A stretch of DNA of 64,000 nucleotides from Bosea sp. PAMC 26642 (GTDB lineage: Bacteria > Pseudomonadota > Alphaproteobacteria > Rhizobiales > Beijerinckiaceae): positions 186,001-250,000 of the forward strand of contig NZ_CP014301.1 in the NCBI RefSeq assembly GCF_001562255.1. The letters are read 5' to 3'. Both the position numbers and the translations under genes were made by a program. Below the pieces are notes generated by a model, which was not told the DNA's origin, made no database searches, and was given only the letters and a program-made list of their open reading frames with translations. The first letter of the stretch is position 1. Each line of letters begins with the position of its first letter. Positions 25,589 to 35,345 of this stretch are shown here, in pieces.

Positions 25589-26215
25589 TCAGTCCGCCGG
25601 GCCGCAGGCGACGCCGGTCGCGAGCGCCTCGGCATCGCTGCGGTCTGAGGGCAGCTTGGCCAGCACGCGGGCGACGATCAGGCCCTGGAGCGTATCGGAG
25701 ACGACGCGCAACTCCCTGACCGTCTGACCCTCCTCGTCGCGCGCGACCCGCTCGTCGAGTTGCGCCTCCGTCATCACGACGAACTCGACCATACCGCGGA
25801 TCGCGGCACGATCGGTGATGGCATAGATCACGCCGCCGCCGCGCCGGTGCAGCGTCAGGCCGAGCGGCAGGGCGCCGGCCCGCGCCATCACCCGCATCGG
25901 ACCCGCTGTCAGGTCGTAGCCGCAGACGGCCGTCGCCACGGCGGGGTCGGCGTCCTGCATCACCGGCAGGCGTGCGCCCTGGGCCGAGACGAGCTCGGCC
26001 TTGCCATTGGCGCCGAGCATCGCATAGGCGCTGGCGGCGTCGCGCTGCGACAGCGGCGGGATCAGCAGGATCGTCAGGATGTGCACGATGCCGGCGAGAA
26101 CGAGCCCGGCCAGCGTCGCCAGCAGCAGCCGCCGCGCAGCGAGAGCGATCCGCTGCCTCCAACCCAGGCCGTCGCTCGTGGCTGCGCTGCCCTGGGTCTG
26201 GTCGAGCGCGCTCAT
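25589..26215 (-). CDS. DUF1254-type membrane protein
   Basis: 208 residues from the ATG at 26215, overlapping the upstream DUF1214 gene by 4 bp (ATGA). One strong transmembrane helix (LLATLAGLVLAGIVHILTIL) is followed by the IPPLSQRDAASAYAML sequence typical of short DUF1254-annotated proteins in Rhizobiales. The rest is a soluble domain presumably in the periplasm (VCGYDLTAGPMRV, then YAITDRAAIRGMVEFVVMTEA). It pairs with a DUF1214 protein, a recurring two-gene set of envelope proteins of unknown biochemical role. Confidence 0.8.
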   Translation of the reverse strand: MSALDQTQGSAATSDGLGWRQRIALAARRLLLATLAGLVLAGIVHILTILLIPPLSQRDAASAYAMLGANGKAELVSAQGARLPVMQDADPAVATAVCGYDLTAGPMRVMARAGALPLGLTLHRRGGGVIYAITDRAAIRGMVEFVVMTEAQLDERVARDEEGQTVRELRVVSDTLQGLIVARVLAKLPSDRSDAEALATGVACGPAD

Positions 26216-26787
26216 CGGCAGTCGCCTCGGGTGATCAGCGGCAGCGCGTCGGGCCGCAACTCGCCGGCATGGCTCGAGATCGGCGTGTCGTAGAGCCGCA
26301 GGCGGAACTGGAAGCGCCCGACGGGCGGCAGCGGCAGCCAGTTGCCACCCTGGGTCGTAGCGGCAGCTGCGATCCGGATGCTGCCGGATTCGTCGCGCAC
26401 GATCTCCGCATCGCTGAAACCGCTTCGTGCCAGCGGGAGGCTGAACGGGCGCCCGTCCAGGTCGGTGACGCTCAGCGTCCAGCCGCGGGTCGGCGGCGTC
26501 GCGCCGGTGACGAGATAGCGGCACTGACCGTCGAGCGGCCGGCCGGCATCGTCGCGGTCGGCGATCAGTTCGAGCCCTTCACCCGCGCCAAGAGGCAGAT
26601 GCACGCCGCGCGCGAGATGGGCGCGCATATAGGGGTCGATCTCGCGCCCGCCGCTGCGCGGCCAGGCCGTCCACGCGCCGATCTCGACCTTGCCGAAGAC
26701 GGGCCGCCCGGCGACGGCGTAATGCGCTGATGCGAAGCCGAGCGTCGCGCCGATCGCCAGGACGTAGGAAAGGGTGAGGACACGCAC
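26212..26787 (-). CDS. DUF1214 domain-containing protein
   Basis: 191 residues. An N-terminal signal or anchor (LSYVLAIGATLGFASAHYAV) is followed by the DUF1214 domain: WTAWPRSGGREIDPYMRAHL, then CRYLVTGATPPTRGWTLSVTD and a GNWLPLPP motif with RFQFRLRLYD. GNWLPxP and FRLRLYxP are the family hallmarks. It is exported and translationally coupled to the DUF1254-type gene downstream. DUF1214 domains in other bacteria occur with DUF1254 in one polypeptide, so a split arrangement acting as a heteromer is plausible. Confidence 0.85.
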   Translation of the reverse strand: MRVLTLSYVLAIGATLGFASAHYAVAGRPVFGKVEIGAWTAWPRSGGREIDPYMRAHLARGVHLPLGAGEGLELIADRDDAGRPLDGQCRYLVTGATPPTRGWTLSVTDLDGRPFSLPLARSGFSDAEIVRDESGSIRIAAAATTQGGNWLPLPPVGRFQFRLRLYDTPISSHAGELRPDALPLITRGDCR

Positions 26788-26862
26788 GGGATCGAGGTCT
26801 TCCAGACGGTCGGGCAGCCGAGCGCGGGAGTTGACCCAGCCCGCCCCCTGCCGTCAACCGGC

Positions 26863-29094
26863 TCAGCGGATCCGAGTGCCGCTGTCGGTGCTCGAGACCT
26901 CGCGGATGCCGACCTGAAGCGGCCGACCCGCTGCCCTTGCCGGCTCGATCGTCTTGAACATAGCGCCGACGGCCGAGAGCACCTCGAAGGACTGGCGCGG
27001 CATATGGCCTGCGCCCGCTCCCGTCTGCGCGGCGGTCGTCGGGGTCGCCGGCGTGCTGGTCTTCGCGACCGTCGATGCTTTGGGATCGGCCGGCGAGACG
27101 CCCGGGATCGGCTTGAGCTCGATGCCCTGATGGGCGAACTGCATGATCTCCTTCCAGGTCATGGCCGGCAGCGAACCGCCGGTCATATTCGCGGTCTCCG
27201 ACGAATCGTCGTTGCCGAACCAGACCGCACCGACGAGGTTGCCGGAGAAGCCGACATACCAGGCGTCCTTGTAGCCATTGGTCGTGCCGGTCTTGCCGGC
27301 CGTGATCACGCCCTCCAGAGCGGCCCTGCGGCCGGTGCCTTCGGTGGGTACCTTGGAGAGCATGAAGTTCATGTCCTGCGCGACCTGCGTGCTCAGCACC
27401 TGGCGCGGCTCCGGCTCGTCACGGTCGTGACGATAGATCTCCTCGCCATGCGAGTTGCGGATTTCGATCGCGGCATAGGGCGCGGCGCGCTTTCCGCCAT
27501 TGGCGAACACGGCGTAGCCCGCCGCCATGTCCATCACGGTGACCTCAGCCGCGCCGATCGGCAGCGAGACGGTGTCCGTCAGCGGCGTGTTGAGGCCCAT
27601 GGCGCGTGCCGTCTCGACGATCTTCATGCGGCCGATGCGGGCAGCGCGAGCATCATGCGTCTCGCCGGCCGCCTTGCCGATCGCGATCGACATCTGCACG
27701 GGGATCGTATTGATCGACTTCGCCAGCGCGACCGTCAGCGGCATCGAGCCGGCATAGGAGCGCCCGTAGTTGTTGGGGCACCAGTTGCCGATGCAGACCG
27801 GACGGTCGGTGACGATCGTGTTGGGTCGGTAGAGCCCCGCCGAGAGCGCCGCCGCATAGACGAATGGCTTGAACGACGAACCCGGCTGCCGCAGGCTCGC
27901 CGTCGCCCGATTGAACTGGCTCGCGCCGTAGTCACGCCCGCCGACGAGCGCACGCACCGCGCCATCGGGATCGAGCACCGCGGTCGCAGCCTGCTTGGCG
28001 CGGTAGGTCGGGCCATGCTGGCGCAGCACCGATTCGATCGCCTCGTCGGCGCGGTGCTGGATTGCCGGATCGTGCGGCGTCTTCACCGTCAGCACGCGCT
28101 CGGGCCCGATCTTGCCGTCGATCGCGAGCTGGCGAACCTCGTCGAAGGCCCAGTCGAGATAATAGTCGGGGCTGGCATCGCGGCGCCGGTCGATCGGGGT
28201 CGCCGGGTTGCGCCTGGCGCTGTCGATCTGGCCTGCGGTCATGAAACCGGCATCGACCATCGCGCTCAGCACGTCGTTGGCGCGGGCGCGGGCGGCGGGC
28301 AGGTTGACATGCGGCGCGTATTTCGTCGGCGCCTTGAACAGGCCCGCCAGCATCGCCGCCTCCGCGAGCGAGACGTCCTTCACCGACTTTCCGAAATAGT
28401 AGTCGGCCGCCGCAGCCACGCCGAAGGTTCCTCCGCCCATATAGGCGCGGTCGAGATACAGCTTCAGGATCTGGTTCTTGGTCAGCCGGTACTCCAACCA
28501 GATCGCCAGGAACGCTTCCTTGATCTTACGGTCGAGCGAGCGCTCGTTGGTGAGAAACAGGTTCTTCGCGAGTTGCTGCGTCAGCGAGGAGCCGCCCTGC
28601 ACCACGCCCGATGCCCGCGCATTGACGGTGATGGCCCGGAACGTGCCGAAGATGTCGATGCCGAAATGCTCGTAGAAGCGCCGGTCCTCGGTCGCCAGCA
28701 CGGCCTTGATCAGGTGGTCGGGCATTTCCTCGAGCTTGAGCGAATCGTCGTGGCGCGCGCCGCGATGCCCGATCTCGGAGCCGTAGCGGTCGAGGAAGGT
28801 CACGGCGAAGACCTGGTTTTTGAGTGCGTCCTCGCGGCCCTCCTGGAAGGCGGGGATCGCGAGCATGAGCAGGACGATCGAGCCGGCGATGCCGATATTC
28901 AGCCCCTCGCTGGCGAACTCGGCCGCCAGGCGCTTGCCTCCGGTCACGGTGAAGCGGTCGCCGAAGCTGCGGATGCGCTCGTGGACATCGCCAGCGCGCC
29001 GGCCGGCGCCCCACAGGCCGGCATCGACCCATGAGTCGAAGGCCAGCGCGAAGCGCTTCAGCCTGGTCGTCCAGCGGGCCTTCTTGAACTCCAT
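26863..29094 (-). CDS. mrcA: Class A penicillin-binding protein 1A
   Basis: 743 residues from the ATG at 29094. A long basic cytoplasmic N-terminus (about 1-64) leads to one membrane anchor (65-85). The glycosyltransferase domain has Glu136 in ATEDRRFYEHFGID and the motif QGGSSLTQQLAKNLFL. The transpeptidase domain has Ser406 in the SxxK motif SSFK, SxN at 460-462 (KSINT) and KTGT at 601-604. It polymerises lipid II and crosslinks peptidoglycan. The Thr/Ala/Pro-rich stretch near 665-700 is a flexible C-terminal tail. It is monocistronic and divergent from a YcgN gene. MurJ, which supplies the substrate, is encoded earlier in the window. Confidence 0.95.
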   Translation of the reverse strand: MEFKKARWTTRLKRFALAFDSWVDAGLWGAGRRAGDVHERIRSFGDRFTVTGGKRLAAEFASEGLNIGIAGSIVLLMLAIPAFQEGREDALKNQVFAVTFLDRYGSEIGHRGARHDDSLKLEEMPDHLIKAVLATEDRRFYEHFGIDIFGTFRAITVNARASGVVQGGSSLTQQLAKNLFLTNERSLDRKIKEAFLAIWLEYRLTKNQILKLYLDRAYMGGGTFGVAAAADYYFGKSVKDVSLAEAAMLAGLFKAPTKYAPHVNLPAARARANDVLSAMVDAGFMTAGQIDSARRNPATPIDRRRDASPDYYLDWAFDEVRQLAIDGKIGPERVLTVKTPHDPAIQHRADEAIESVLRQHGPTYRAKQAATAVLDPDGAVRALVGGRDYGASQFNRATASLRQPGSSFKPFVYAAALSAGLYRPNTIVTDRPVCIGNWCPNNYGRSYAGSMPLTVALAKSINTIPVQMSIAIGKAAGETHDARAARIGRMKIVETARAMGLNTPLTDTVSLPIGAAEVTVMDMAAGYAVFANGGKRAAPYAAIEIRNSHGEEIYRHDRDEPEPRQVLSTQVAQDMNFMLSKVPTEGTGRRAALEGVITAGKTGTTNGYKDAWYVGFSGNLVGAVWFGNDDSSETANMTGGSLPAMTWKEIMQFAHQGIELKPIPGVSPADPKASTVAKTSTPATPTTAAQTGAGAGHMPRQSFEVLSAVGAMFKTIEPARAAGRPLQVGIREVSSTDSGTRIR

Positions 29095-29355
29095 CGCCCT
29101 GTGGCGCTCCAAATGACAGCTGCCGTCTCAACCCGCCACGCCGCCAGGTCCCTGTCTGGACCAGTGGACTCGCCACGTCTCAATAAGCGTTTCGCGCCCG
29201 CTGCGGAAGCGGAGCCTTGCATCCTCACAGCATAATGAAAGCCAGTCGTGAACGTATCCTTCCGGGACGCTCGACAAGGTGTAATCCGGCCTCCACGCAC
29301 CCGATGCGCGCCTTCGCCGCTTTCCTCCCCGGGACCAAGGGCGCATAAGGGGCCG

Positions 29356-29844
29356 ATGACCGACGCCATGCCCAATTCCGTGCCATTCTGGCGCACGATC
29401 ACACTTGAGGAAATGTCGCCCCGCCAGTGGGAATCGCTGTGCGACGGCTGCGGCCGCTGCTGCCTGATCAAGCTGGAAGACGACGATACCGGGGCCATCC
29501 TGGCGACCGATATCGGCTGCCGCCTGTTCGACGCGGGCACGTGCCGCTGCAAGGATTACGAACAGCGCTCGACGACCGTGCCCGATTGCGTGACGCTGAC
29601 GCCCGAGGCGGTGCGCACGCTGCGCTGGCTGCCGCCGACTTGCGCCTACCGGCTCGTGGCCGAAGGGTCGGACCTGCCCTGGTGGCATCCGCTCGTCTCC
29701 GGCGATCCGCAGACCGTTGTTCAGGCCGGCATCTCGGTGAAGGGCCGCGTCTTCGCCAGCGAGGACGAGGTCGCCGAAGAGGACCTGCCCGAGCGCATCG
29801 TCAACTGGCCGCTGCGCTGGCCGAAGGCGGCGAAAGCGCGCTGA
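29356..29844 (+). CDS. YcgN family cysteine-cluster protein
   Basis: 162 residues from the ATG at 29356. The family (formerly UPF0260) has a Cys-rich core: [39 protein letters not shown] and PPTCAYRL, about nine cysteines. These probably bind zinc or an Fe-S cluster. [10 protein letters not shown] and [20 protein letters not shown] complete the conserved C-terminal part. No role is established. It is compact and cytosolic, and convergent with the ankyrin gene. Confidence 0.9.
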   Translation: MTDAMPNSVPFWRTITLEEMSPRQWESLCDGCGRCCLIKLEDDDTGAILATDIGCRLFDAGTCRCKDYEQRSTTVPDCVTLTPEAVRTLRWLPPTCAYRLVAEGSDLPWWHPLVSGDPQTVVQAGISVKGRVFASEDEVAEEDLPERIVNWPLRWPKAAKAR

Positions 29845-29872
29845 GCGCACCCTCGCCCTGTCTTCGGGACAA

Positions 29873-31435
29873 TTACCCGTCGGCGATCTCCGGCTCCTCC
29901 ACGCGCTCGCCTTCGAGCAGATCGCTGACCTCTTCCGAGAAAGCATACCTCCCGAAGGCCTCCATCGGCACGCCGTAAGCGAGCAGGGCGGCCGCGCAGC
30001 CGGCATGATCACGCGGGGCATTGTCGCCGAGATCGTCCGCCTGCGACGCGAAGGAGAGCGTGCCCAGCGCGTTGTCGCCATAGCCATGCTGCGTGCGCCA
30101 ATCCGCGCCGTGTTCAAGCAACAGCCGCGTCATCATCGCGTCACCGGAGAAGATAGCGAGGTTCAGCGCCGTGGCCTGCCAGCCCTCCTTGACCTCGCGC
30201 GGCCAGCCGAGCGCCAGCATCGTCCTGACGGCCTCCAGCCGGCCGATCGCGGCGAGTTGCGGCATGGCCTTGAGCTGCGCCTCGCTCAGACGCGAGAGCA
30301 TGTCCGGGGCAGCTCGCAGCATTGCTTTCGCCGCTGCCTCATCGCCGCGCGCACAGGCGGCAACGAACGCCTCGTCGGGGTTCAAGAGATCGATAACGCC
30401 GCGCTCGCGCAGCAGCGCCATCACGTCTTCGCGGCCGAAGCGGCTGGCGAAAGCGTAGACGCTCGTCCCGGACCGGTCGCGTGCCGAAAGATCCGCGCCG
30501 GCCTCGACCAATGCGCGGATATGGGCGAGCGAGCGCCCCCGCAGCATGGCGTGATGCAGCCAATGCGTCTCGACGGGTTCTTCGCGCCGCGCCAGCAGCA
30601 GTTGCAGCGCCTCGGGCCGGTCGTAGTCGAGCGAGCGCGCTACGGCGTTCGTCCCCGCCACGCGGGCGCCCGCCGCGAGCAACAGCCGGGTGCAGGACAG
30701 GTCCTCGCTTTCGACTGAATGATAGAGCGATTCATTGTCGTTGGGGTCAGCGCCGGCATCAAGCAGGAGCCGCGTCATGCCGGCGTGATGCGTCCGTCCG
30801 GCGGCACCGTACAGCACCGAGAGCGGGTTGTCCGGAAAGCGCGGATCGGTCCAGCGGCCGTCGACATCCGCGCCATGGGCGATCAGCAGCCGCGCGCTCG
30901 CCAGCAGCCTGTCCTCGAACTCCGGCTCGCGGATCAGTGCGGACGAGGTTACGGCGGCGAGCGGCGGCATCGCGAAGGGTCCGCCGGGCCGGTTGGCGAA
31001 AGCCGGATCGGCCGCGAGCGCGCGTTCGAGGCGGGCGACATCGCCGACCGGACAGGCGAGCCAGAGATCGCCTGCGACCAGCGCGGGCTCGGCGTGCAGC
31101 ATCCTGAGCGCTAGTGCGCGCTCGCGCGCCTGGCCCTCGAAGACGCAGCGCAGCCAGCGCGACAGCCGCTCGGTGGCGGCGCTGCGAGCCCATTCGACAT
31201 AGCGCTTGAGCTCGGTCCAGGAGCGGAAGCCATGTTCGCGCGCGACGACGGACTGCGCATCGTGAAGCCGCAGCGGGTACTGCGCCAGAGCCGGCAGTGA
31301 GAGACCGCGCGCCGCCGGCAGGCTCGCGGCGAAGCGGCCGAGCGCTTCGCTCGTGCCGGCGTGGGTGTCACGCAGCAGGCGCTTGGCCTGCTTGCGCAGA
31401 TGATCGAGATTCGGGAATGCGGGAAGTTCTGACAT
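29873..31435 (-). CDS. Ankyrin repeat protein
   Basis: 520 residues from the ATG at 31435, preceded by GGAGG. The first 90 residues (FPNLDHLRKQAKRLLRDTHA, then YPLRLHDAQSVVAREHGFRSW) form the N-terminal helical domain found in a family of bacterial ankyrin proteins. Ankyrin-like repeats follow: ARLLIAHGADVDG, TRLLLDAGADPND, IRALVEAGADLSA, VMALLRERGVIDL and TRLLLEHGADWRT among them. There is no signal peptide or enzymatic motif. Ankyrin arrays bind partner proteins; the partner is unknown. It is divergent from ppdK across 329 bases. Confidence 0.88.
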   Translation of the reverse strand: MSELPAFPNLDHLRKQAKRLLRDTHAGTSEALGRFAASLPAARGLSLPALAQYPLRLHDAQSVVAREHGFRSWTELKRYVEWARSAATERLSRWLRCVFEGQARERALALRMLHAEPALVAGDLWLACPVGDVARLERALAADPAFANRPGGPFAMPPLAAVTSSALIREPEFEDRLLASARLLIAHGADVDGRWTDPRFPDNPLSVLYGAAGRTHHAGMTRLLLDAGADPNDNESLYHSVESEDLSCTRLLLAAGARVAGTNAVARSLDYDRPEALQLLLARREEPVETHWLHHAMLRGRSLAHIRALVEAGADLSARDRSGTSVYAFASRFGREDVMALLRERGVIDLLNPDEAFVAACARGDEAAAKAMLRAAPDMLSRLSEAQLKAMPQLAAIGRLEAVRTMLALGWPREVKEGWQATALNLAIFSGDAMMTRLLLEHGADWRTQHGYGDNALGTLSFASQADDLGDNAPRDHAGCAAALLAYGVPMEAFGRYAFSEEVSDLLEGERVEEPEIADG

Positions 31436-31764
31436 GGTGCCTCCAGTGCATGAGGCCGAAGACCCGCAATCGGCTGCACAAGGAGCAGACGCATCGACGT
31501 TGTGGTGTTCGAGCAGGCTGAGCCTTTTCCGCGGGTCCGGAGGCGTCTCGTCCCGCCTGAACAGCAGGATATTCGCAGCCGCGTCGCGCTTCAAGTCGCT
31601 GTCAATCCCGCGGCAGGCACGCTAGCGGCAACGCTCGCTCATTGATTGTTCGCGCGCTTTTCGGCATGACCGGCTCGCGCGCGGGCTTACCGATGTGCAA
31701 GCGAAACCATATCGGTCGCCAGCGCGTTCTGATCGCCTGGTCGTATCTGGGGAAGGCTGTGACG
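31436..31764. other. Intergenic region between ankyrin gene and ppdK
   Basis: No convincing gene or structured element in these 329 bases; several in-frame codons precede the ppdK ATG but have no family match. It must hold two divergent promoters. Confidence 0.5.
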
Positions 31765-34464
31765 ATGGCTGGTGGCAAGATTGCGGACGGCAACTGGGTC
31801 TACACCTTCGGTGACGGCAAGGCGCAGGGCGATGCGGGCATGAAGAATCTGCTCGGCGGCAAGGGTGCGAACCTCGCCGAGATGAGCAATCTCGGCCTGC
31901 CCGTGCCTCCGGGCTTCACCATCACCACAGAGGTCTGCACCTGGTACTACGACAACGGCAAGAATTTCCCGCCCGAGCTCGAAGCCCAGTCCAAGGCCGC
32001 GCTCGCCGAGATGGCGACGCTGACCGGCAAGGTCTTCGGCGATCCTGCCAACCCGCTTCTGGTCTCGGTGCGTTCGGGCGCGCGCGCCTCGATGCCCGGC
32101 ATGATGGACACCGTCCTCAATCTCGGCCTCAACGACGTCACCGTCGAGGCCGTCGCCAAGGCTTCGGGCGACGCCCGCTTCGCCTGGGACAGCTATCGCC
32201 GCTTCATCACGATGTATTCCAACGTCGTCCTCGACGTCGACCACGGCCATTTCGAGGAGGCACTCGAGGACTTCAAGGAGCGCAAAGGCCACCATCTCGA
32301 CACCGATCTCTCGGCCGATGACTGGAAGGTGCTGGTCGGCAAGTACAAGGACATCGTGAAGAAGGCGCTCGGCTCGGAGTTCCCGCAGGAGCCCGAAGCC
32401 CAGCTCTGGGGCGCGGTCGGCGCGGTCTTCTCGTCCTGGATGAATGCACGCGCGATCAAGTATCGCGAACTGAACGGCATCCCCGCGGCCTGGGGCACGG
32501 CGGTCAACGTCCAGTCGATGGTGTTCGGCAATATGGGGGAGACCTCGGCCACCGGCGTCGCCTTCACCCGCAATCCCTCGACCGGCGAGAACGCGCTCTA
32601 TGGCGAGTTCCTGATCAATGCCCAGGGCGAGGACGTCGTCGCCGGCATCCGCACGCCGCAGGACATCACCGAGATCGCCCGCAAGGAGGCGGGTTCCGAC
32701 AAGCCCTCGATGGAACGCGAGATGCCGGAGGCCTATGCCGAGCTTGTCCGCATCTACGGCATCCTCGAGAAGCACTATCGCGACATGCAGGACATGGAGT
32801 TCACCATCCAGGAGGGCAAGCTCTGGATGCTGCAGACCCGGTCCGGCAAGCGCACTGCCAAGGCAGCGCTGCGGATCGCAGTCGAGCTCGCCAAGGAAGG
32901 CCTGATCACAGAGGAGGAGGCGGTCGGCCGCGTCGAGCCGGGCGCGCTCGACCAGCTGCTCCACCCAATGATCGACCCCAAGGCAGAGCGCCGCATCCTG
33001 ACCACGGGCCTGCCGGCCTCGCCCGGCGCTGCCGCCGGCGAGATCGTCTTCAATTCCGACGATGCCGAGGCGGCAAAAAAGGCCGGTCGCAAGGTCATTC
33101 TCGTGCGCGTCGAGACCTCTCCTGAAGATATTCACGGAATGCACGCCGCCGAGGGCATCCTGACCACGCGCGGCGGCATGACCTCGCACGCAGCCGTGGT
33201 GGCGCGCGGCATGGGCAAGCCCTGTGTCTCGGGAGCGGGCCAGATCCGCGTCGACTATGCCAAGGGCACGATGACGGTCGGCTCGACCACGCTGAAGGCC
33301 GGCGATTTCATCACGATCGACGGCGCCCTCGGCCAGGTCATGCTCGGCGAGATCAAGATGCAGCAGCCCGAACTCTCGGGCGAATTCGGTACGCTGATGG
33401 GCTGGGCCGACAAGGTTCGTCGCCTCAAGGTCCGCGCCAATGCCGAGACACCCGACGACGCCCGCACCGCGCGCGAGTTCGGCGCCGAGGGCATCGGGCT
33501 CTGCCGCACCGAGCACATGTTCTTCGACGAGGACCGCATCCAGCCGATGCGCGAGATGATCCTCGCACACGACGATGCCGGCCGCCGCACCGCGCTGGCC
33601 AAGCTGCTGCCGATGCAGCGCCAGGATTTCGTCCAGCTCTTCACCATCATGCAGGGGCTGCCGGTCACCATTCGCCTGCTCGATCCGCCGCTGCACGAAT
33701 TCCTGCCGCATGGCGAGGCCGAGATCGCCGCCGTCGCAAAAGCGCTCGGCGTCACTCCCGAGGCACTGAAGCACCGCGCCGCCGAACTGCACGAGTTCAA
33801 CCCGATGCTCGGCTTCCGCGGCGTGCGGCTGGCGATCGCCTATCCCGAGATCGCCGAAATGCAGGCGCGCGCCATCTTCGAGGCGGCTGTGATCGCTGCA
33901 AAGGAGACGGGCAAGCCGGTGATTCCGGAGGTGATGATCCCGCTCGTCATGGGCGTGCCGGAGTTCGATCTGGTCAAGGCCCGCATCGACGCGATGGCCA
34001 AGGCCGTGACGGCTGAGAGCAAGGTCGAGCTGACCTATCAGGTCGGCACCATGATCGAGCTGCCGCGCGCCTGCCTGAGAGCGGAGGAAATCGCAAAGAG
34101 CGCCGAATTCTTCTCCTTCGGCACCAACGATCTGACGCAGACGACCCTCGGCATTAGCCGCGACGATGCCGGCTCGTTCCTCGGCTCCTATACGTCGAAG
34201 GGCATCCTCGCCAACGACCCCTTCGTCACCATCGACCAGGAGGGCGTCGGCGAGCTTGTGAAGATCGCCGCCGAGCGCGGCCGCAAGGCCCGCCCCGACA
34301 TCAAGCTGGGCATCTGCGGCGAACATGGCGGCGATCCCGCCTCGATCGGCTTCTGCGAGAGCGTCGGCCTCGACTACGTCTCTTGCTCGCCCTTCCGGGT
34401 CCCGATCGCACGGCTGGCCGCCGCTCAGGCGGCGCTGGGTGCGGTGCGGGCCAAGGAAGGCTGA
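31765..34464 (+). CDS. ppdK: Pyruvate, phosphate dikinase
   Basis: 899 residues from the ATG at 31765, with GGAAGG upstream; family size is about 880-900. It interconverts pyruvate + ATP + Pi and phosphoenolpyruvate + AMP + PPi. The ATP-grasp domain begins KNLLGGKGANLAEMSNLGLP. The swivelling phosphohistidine domain carries His475 in RGGMTSHAAVVARGMGKPC. The C-terminal PEP/pyruvate barrel has GTNDLTQTTLGISRDDA and the proton-donor Cys851 in LGICGEHGGDP. In Rhizobiales it feeds gluconeogenesis from C3 or C4 acids. No PPDK regulatory protein gene is adjacent. Confidence 0.97.
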   Translation: MAGGKIADGNWVYTFGDGKAQGDAGMKNLLGGKGANLAEMSNLGLPVPPGFTITTEVCTWYYDNGKNFPPELEAQSKAALAEMATLTGKVFGDPANPLLVSVRSGARASMPGMMDTVLNLGLNDVTVEAVAKASGDARFAWDSYRRFITMYSNVVLDVDHGHFEEALEDFKERKGHHLDTDLSADDWKVLVGKYKDIVKKALGSEFPQEPEAQLWGAVGAVFSSWMNARAIKYRELNGIPAAWGTAVNVQSMVFGNMGETSATGVAFTRNPSTGENALYGEFLINAQGEDVVAGIRTPQDITEIARKEAGSDKPSMEREMPEAYAELVRIYGILEKHYRDMQDMEFTIQEGKLWMLQTRSGKRTAKAALRIAVELAKEGLITEEEAVGRVEPGALDQLLHPMIDPKAERRILTTGLPASPGAAAGEIVFNSDDAEAAKKAGRKVILVRVETSPEDIHGMHAAEGILTTRGGMTSHAAVVARGMGKPCVSGAGQIRVDYAKGTMTVGSTTLKAGDFITIDGALGQVMLGEIKMQQPELSGEFGTLMGWADKVRRLKVRANAETPDDARTAREFGAEGIGLCRTEHMFFDEDRIQPMREMILAHDDAGRRTALAKLLPMQRQDFVQLFTIMQGLPVTIRLLDPPLHEFLPHGEAEIAAVAKALGVTPEALKHRAAELHEFNPMLGFRGVRLAIAYPEIAEMQARAIFEAAVIAAKETGKPVIPEVMIPLVMGVPEFDLVKARIDAMAKAVTAESKVELTYQVGTMIELPRACLRAEEIAKSAEFFSFGTNDLTQTTLGISRDDAGSFLGSYTSKGILANDPFVTIDQEGVGELVKIAAERGRKARPDIKLGICGEHGGDPASIGFCESVGLDYVSCSPFRVPIARLAAAQAALGAVRAKEG

Positions 34465-34545
34465 GACACTGTTTGGAATTGAGCCCTCATCCTGATGAGC
34501 CGAAGAGGCGGACAGGCACAGATCGAAACGCGAAAGGTGCGTGCG

Positions 34546-35160
34546 CTACCGCCTCGCCACCGCCTGCGCCGCAAGCGCCGCGGCCTGGCGCAGCCTGGCC
34601 TCATAGGTCTCCAGCGAGGGCTGCTGGCCCATCTTGGCGCCGATGGCGGCCTGCGCCAGCGTCTCGACGATCGTACCGGGTTCGAGCGACCCCAGTGTAA
34701 TCTGGCCGGCCGCCGCAGCATCCGTCAGCAGCGCCGTCGCGTTCGTGGTGAAGATGCCCTCGAACGCCTGGAGTTCGCGCGCCGCGATGCTGGCCATCAG
34801 GGCCTTGAGTTCCAGCAGATGCTCGCCATCGCCGAAGGCTGCATAGCCGGTCCCGAAATGGGCCAGCATCAGTGCTGAAAGCTTGTCCGGAAAGGGCAGA
34901 GGCTGCCCCATGACGGCCTCGCAGCGCGCCGCGACCTGTGCCGCGAAGCGCGCGATCATCGCCCGGAAGACATCGTCCTTGCCCTTGAAATGCAGGTAGA
35001 TCGTCGCTTTGGCGAGGCCTGCGTCCCGCGCGATGTCCTCCATCGAGCTGCGCTTGAAGCCATAGCGTGCAAAACGCCGCAGCGCCGCGTCGGCGATCTG
35101 CTCGATGCGGGTCCTGGCTTCGTCCGGCGGGGCCGGGGCACATTCTCGTGAGCCGCTCAT
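34546..35160 (-). CDS. TetR/AcrR family transcriptional regulator
   Basis: 204 residues from the ATG at 35160. The N-terminal helix-turn-helix is typical: ALRRFARYGFKRSSMEDIAR and AGLAKATIYLHFKGKDDVF. The C-terminal ligand-binding part is all-helical and Ala-rich. It is divergent from the molybdenum hydroxylase operon, with an inverted repeat TAGACT-N14-AGTCTA between them. The simplest model is a repressor of that operon relieved by an aromatic or aldehyde ligand. Confidence 0.92.
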   Translation of the reverse strand: MSGSRECAPAPPDEARTRIEQIADAALRRFARYGFKRSSMEDIARDAGLAKATIYLHFKGKDDVFRAMIARFAAQVAARCEAVMGQPLPFPDKLSALMLAHFGTGYAAFGDGEHLLELKALMASIAARELQAFEGIFTTNATALLTDAAAAGQITLGSLEPGTIVETLAQAAIGAKMGQQPSLETYEARLRQAAALAAQAVARR

Positions 35161-35203
35161 TCTTACTCTTGACGAATTCCAGACTCTGAGCGACCATACC
35201 AAT

Positions 35204-35229
35204 TAGACTGGATTTATCCAAATAGTCTA
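35204..35229. promoter_or_regulatory. Probable TetR operator between divergent genes
   Basis: TAGACT and AGTCTA form a perfect inverted repeat with a 14-base spacer, and flanking bases extend the symmetry with one mismatch. The spacer itself contains GGATTTATCC, a second dyad. Size and location suit a TetR-family operator. Confidence 0.6.
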
Positions 35230-35345
35230 AATCGGTCAGCCACAACGGCTGCCGCTGCACAACGCTAGGCCGGAAAGGGTTCGCAGATAACCCCGCACCG
35301 CAGCGTCGTTCCGCTTTTACACCGCATTTCATCCGCGAGGCAGCC

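Noticed and set aside
27004..29034. Very long open frame antisense to PBP1A (about 676 codons)
   Set aside because: High-GC coding DNA often leaves the antisense frame open. The translation has no family signature and is rich in Arg and Asp as such shadows are; the PBP1A frame has every catalytic motif.
31687..34326. Long antisense open frame (about 879 codons) over ppdK
   Set aside because: Pure shadow of the GC-rich ppdK frame, whose catalytic His and Cys motifs are unmistakable.
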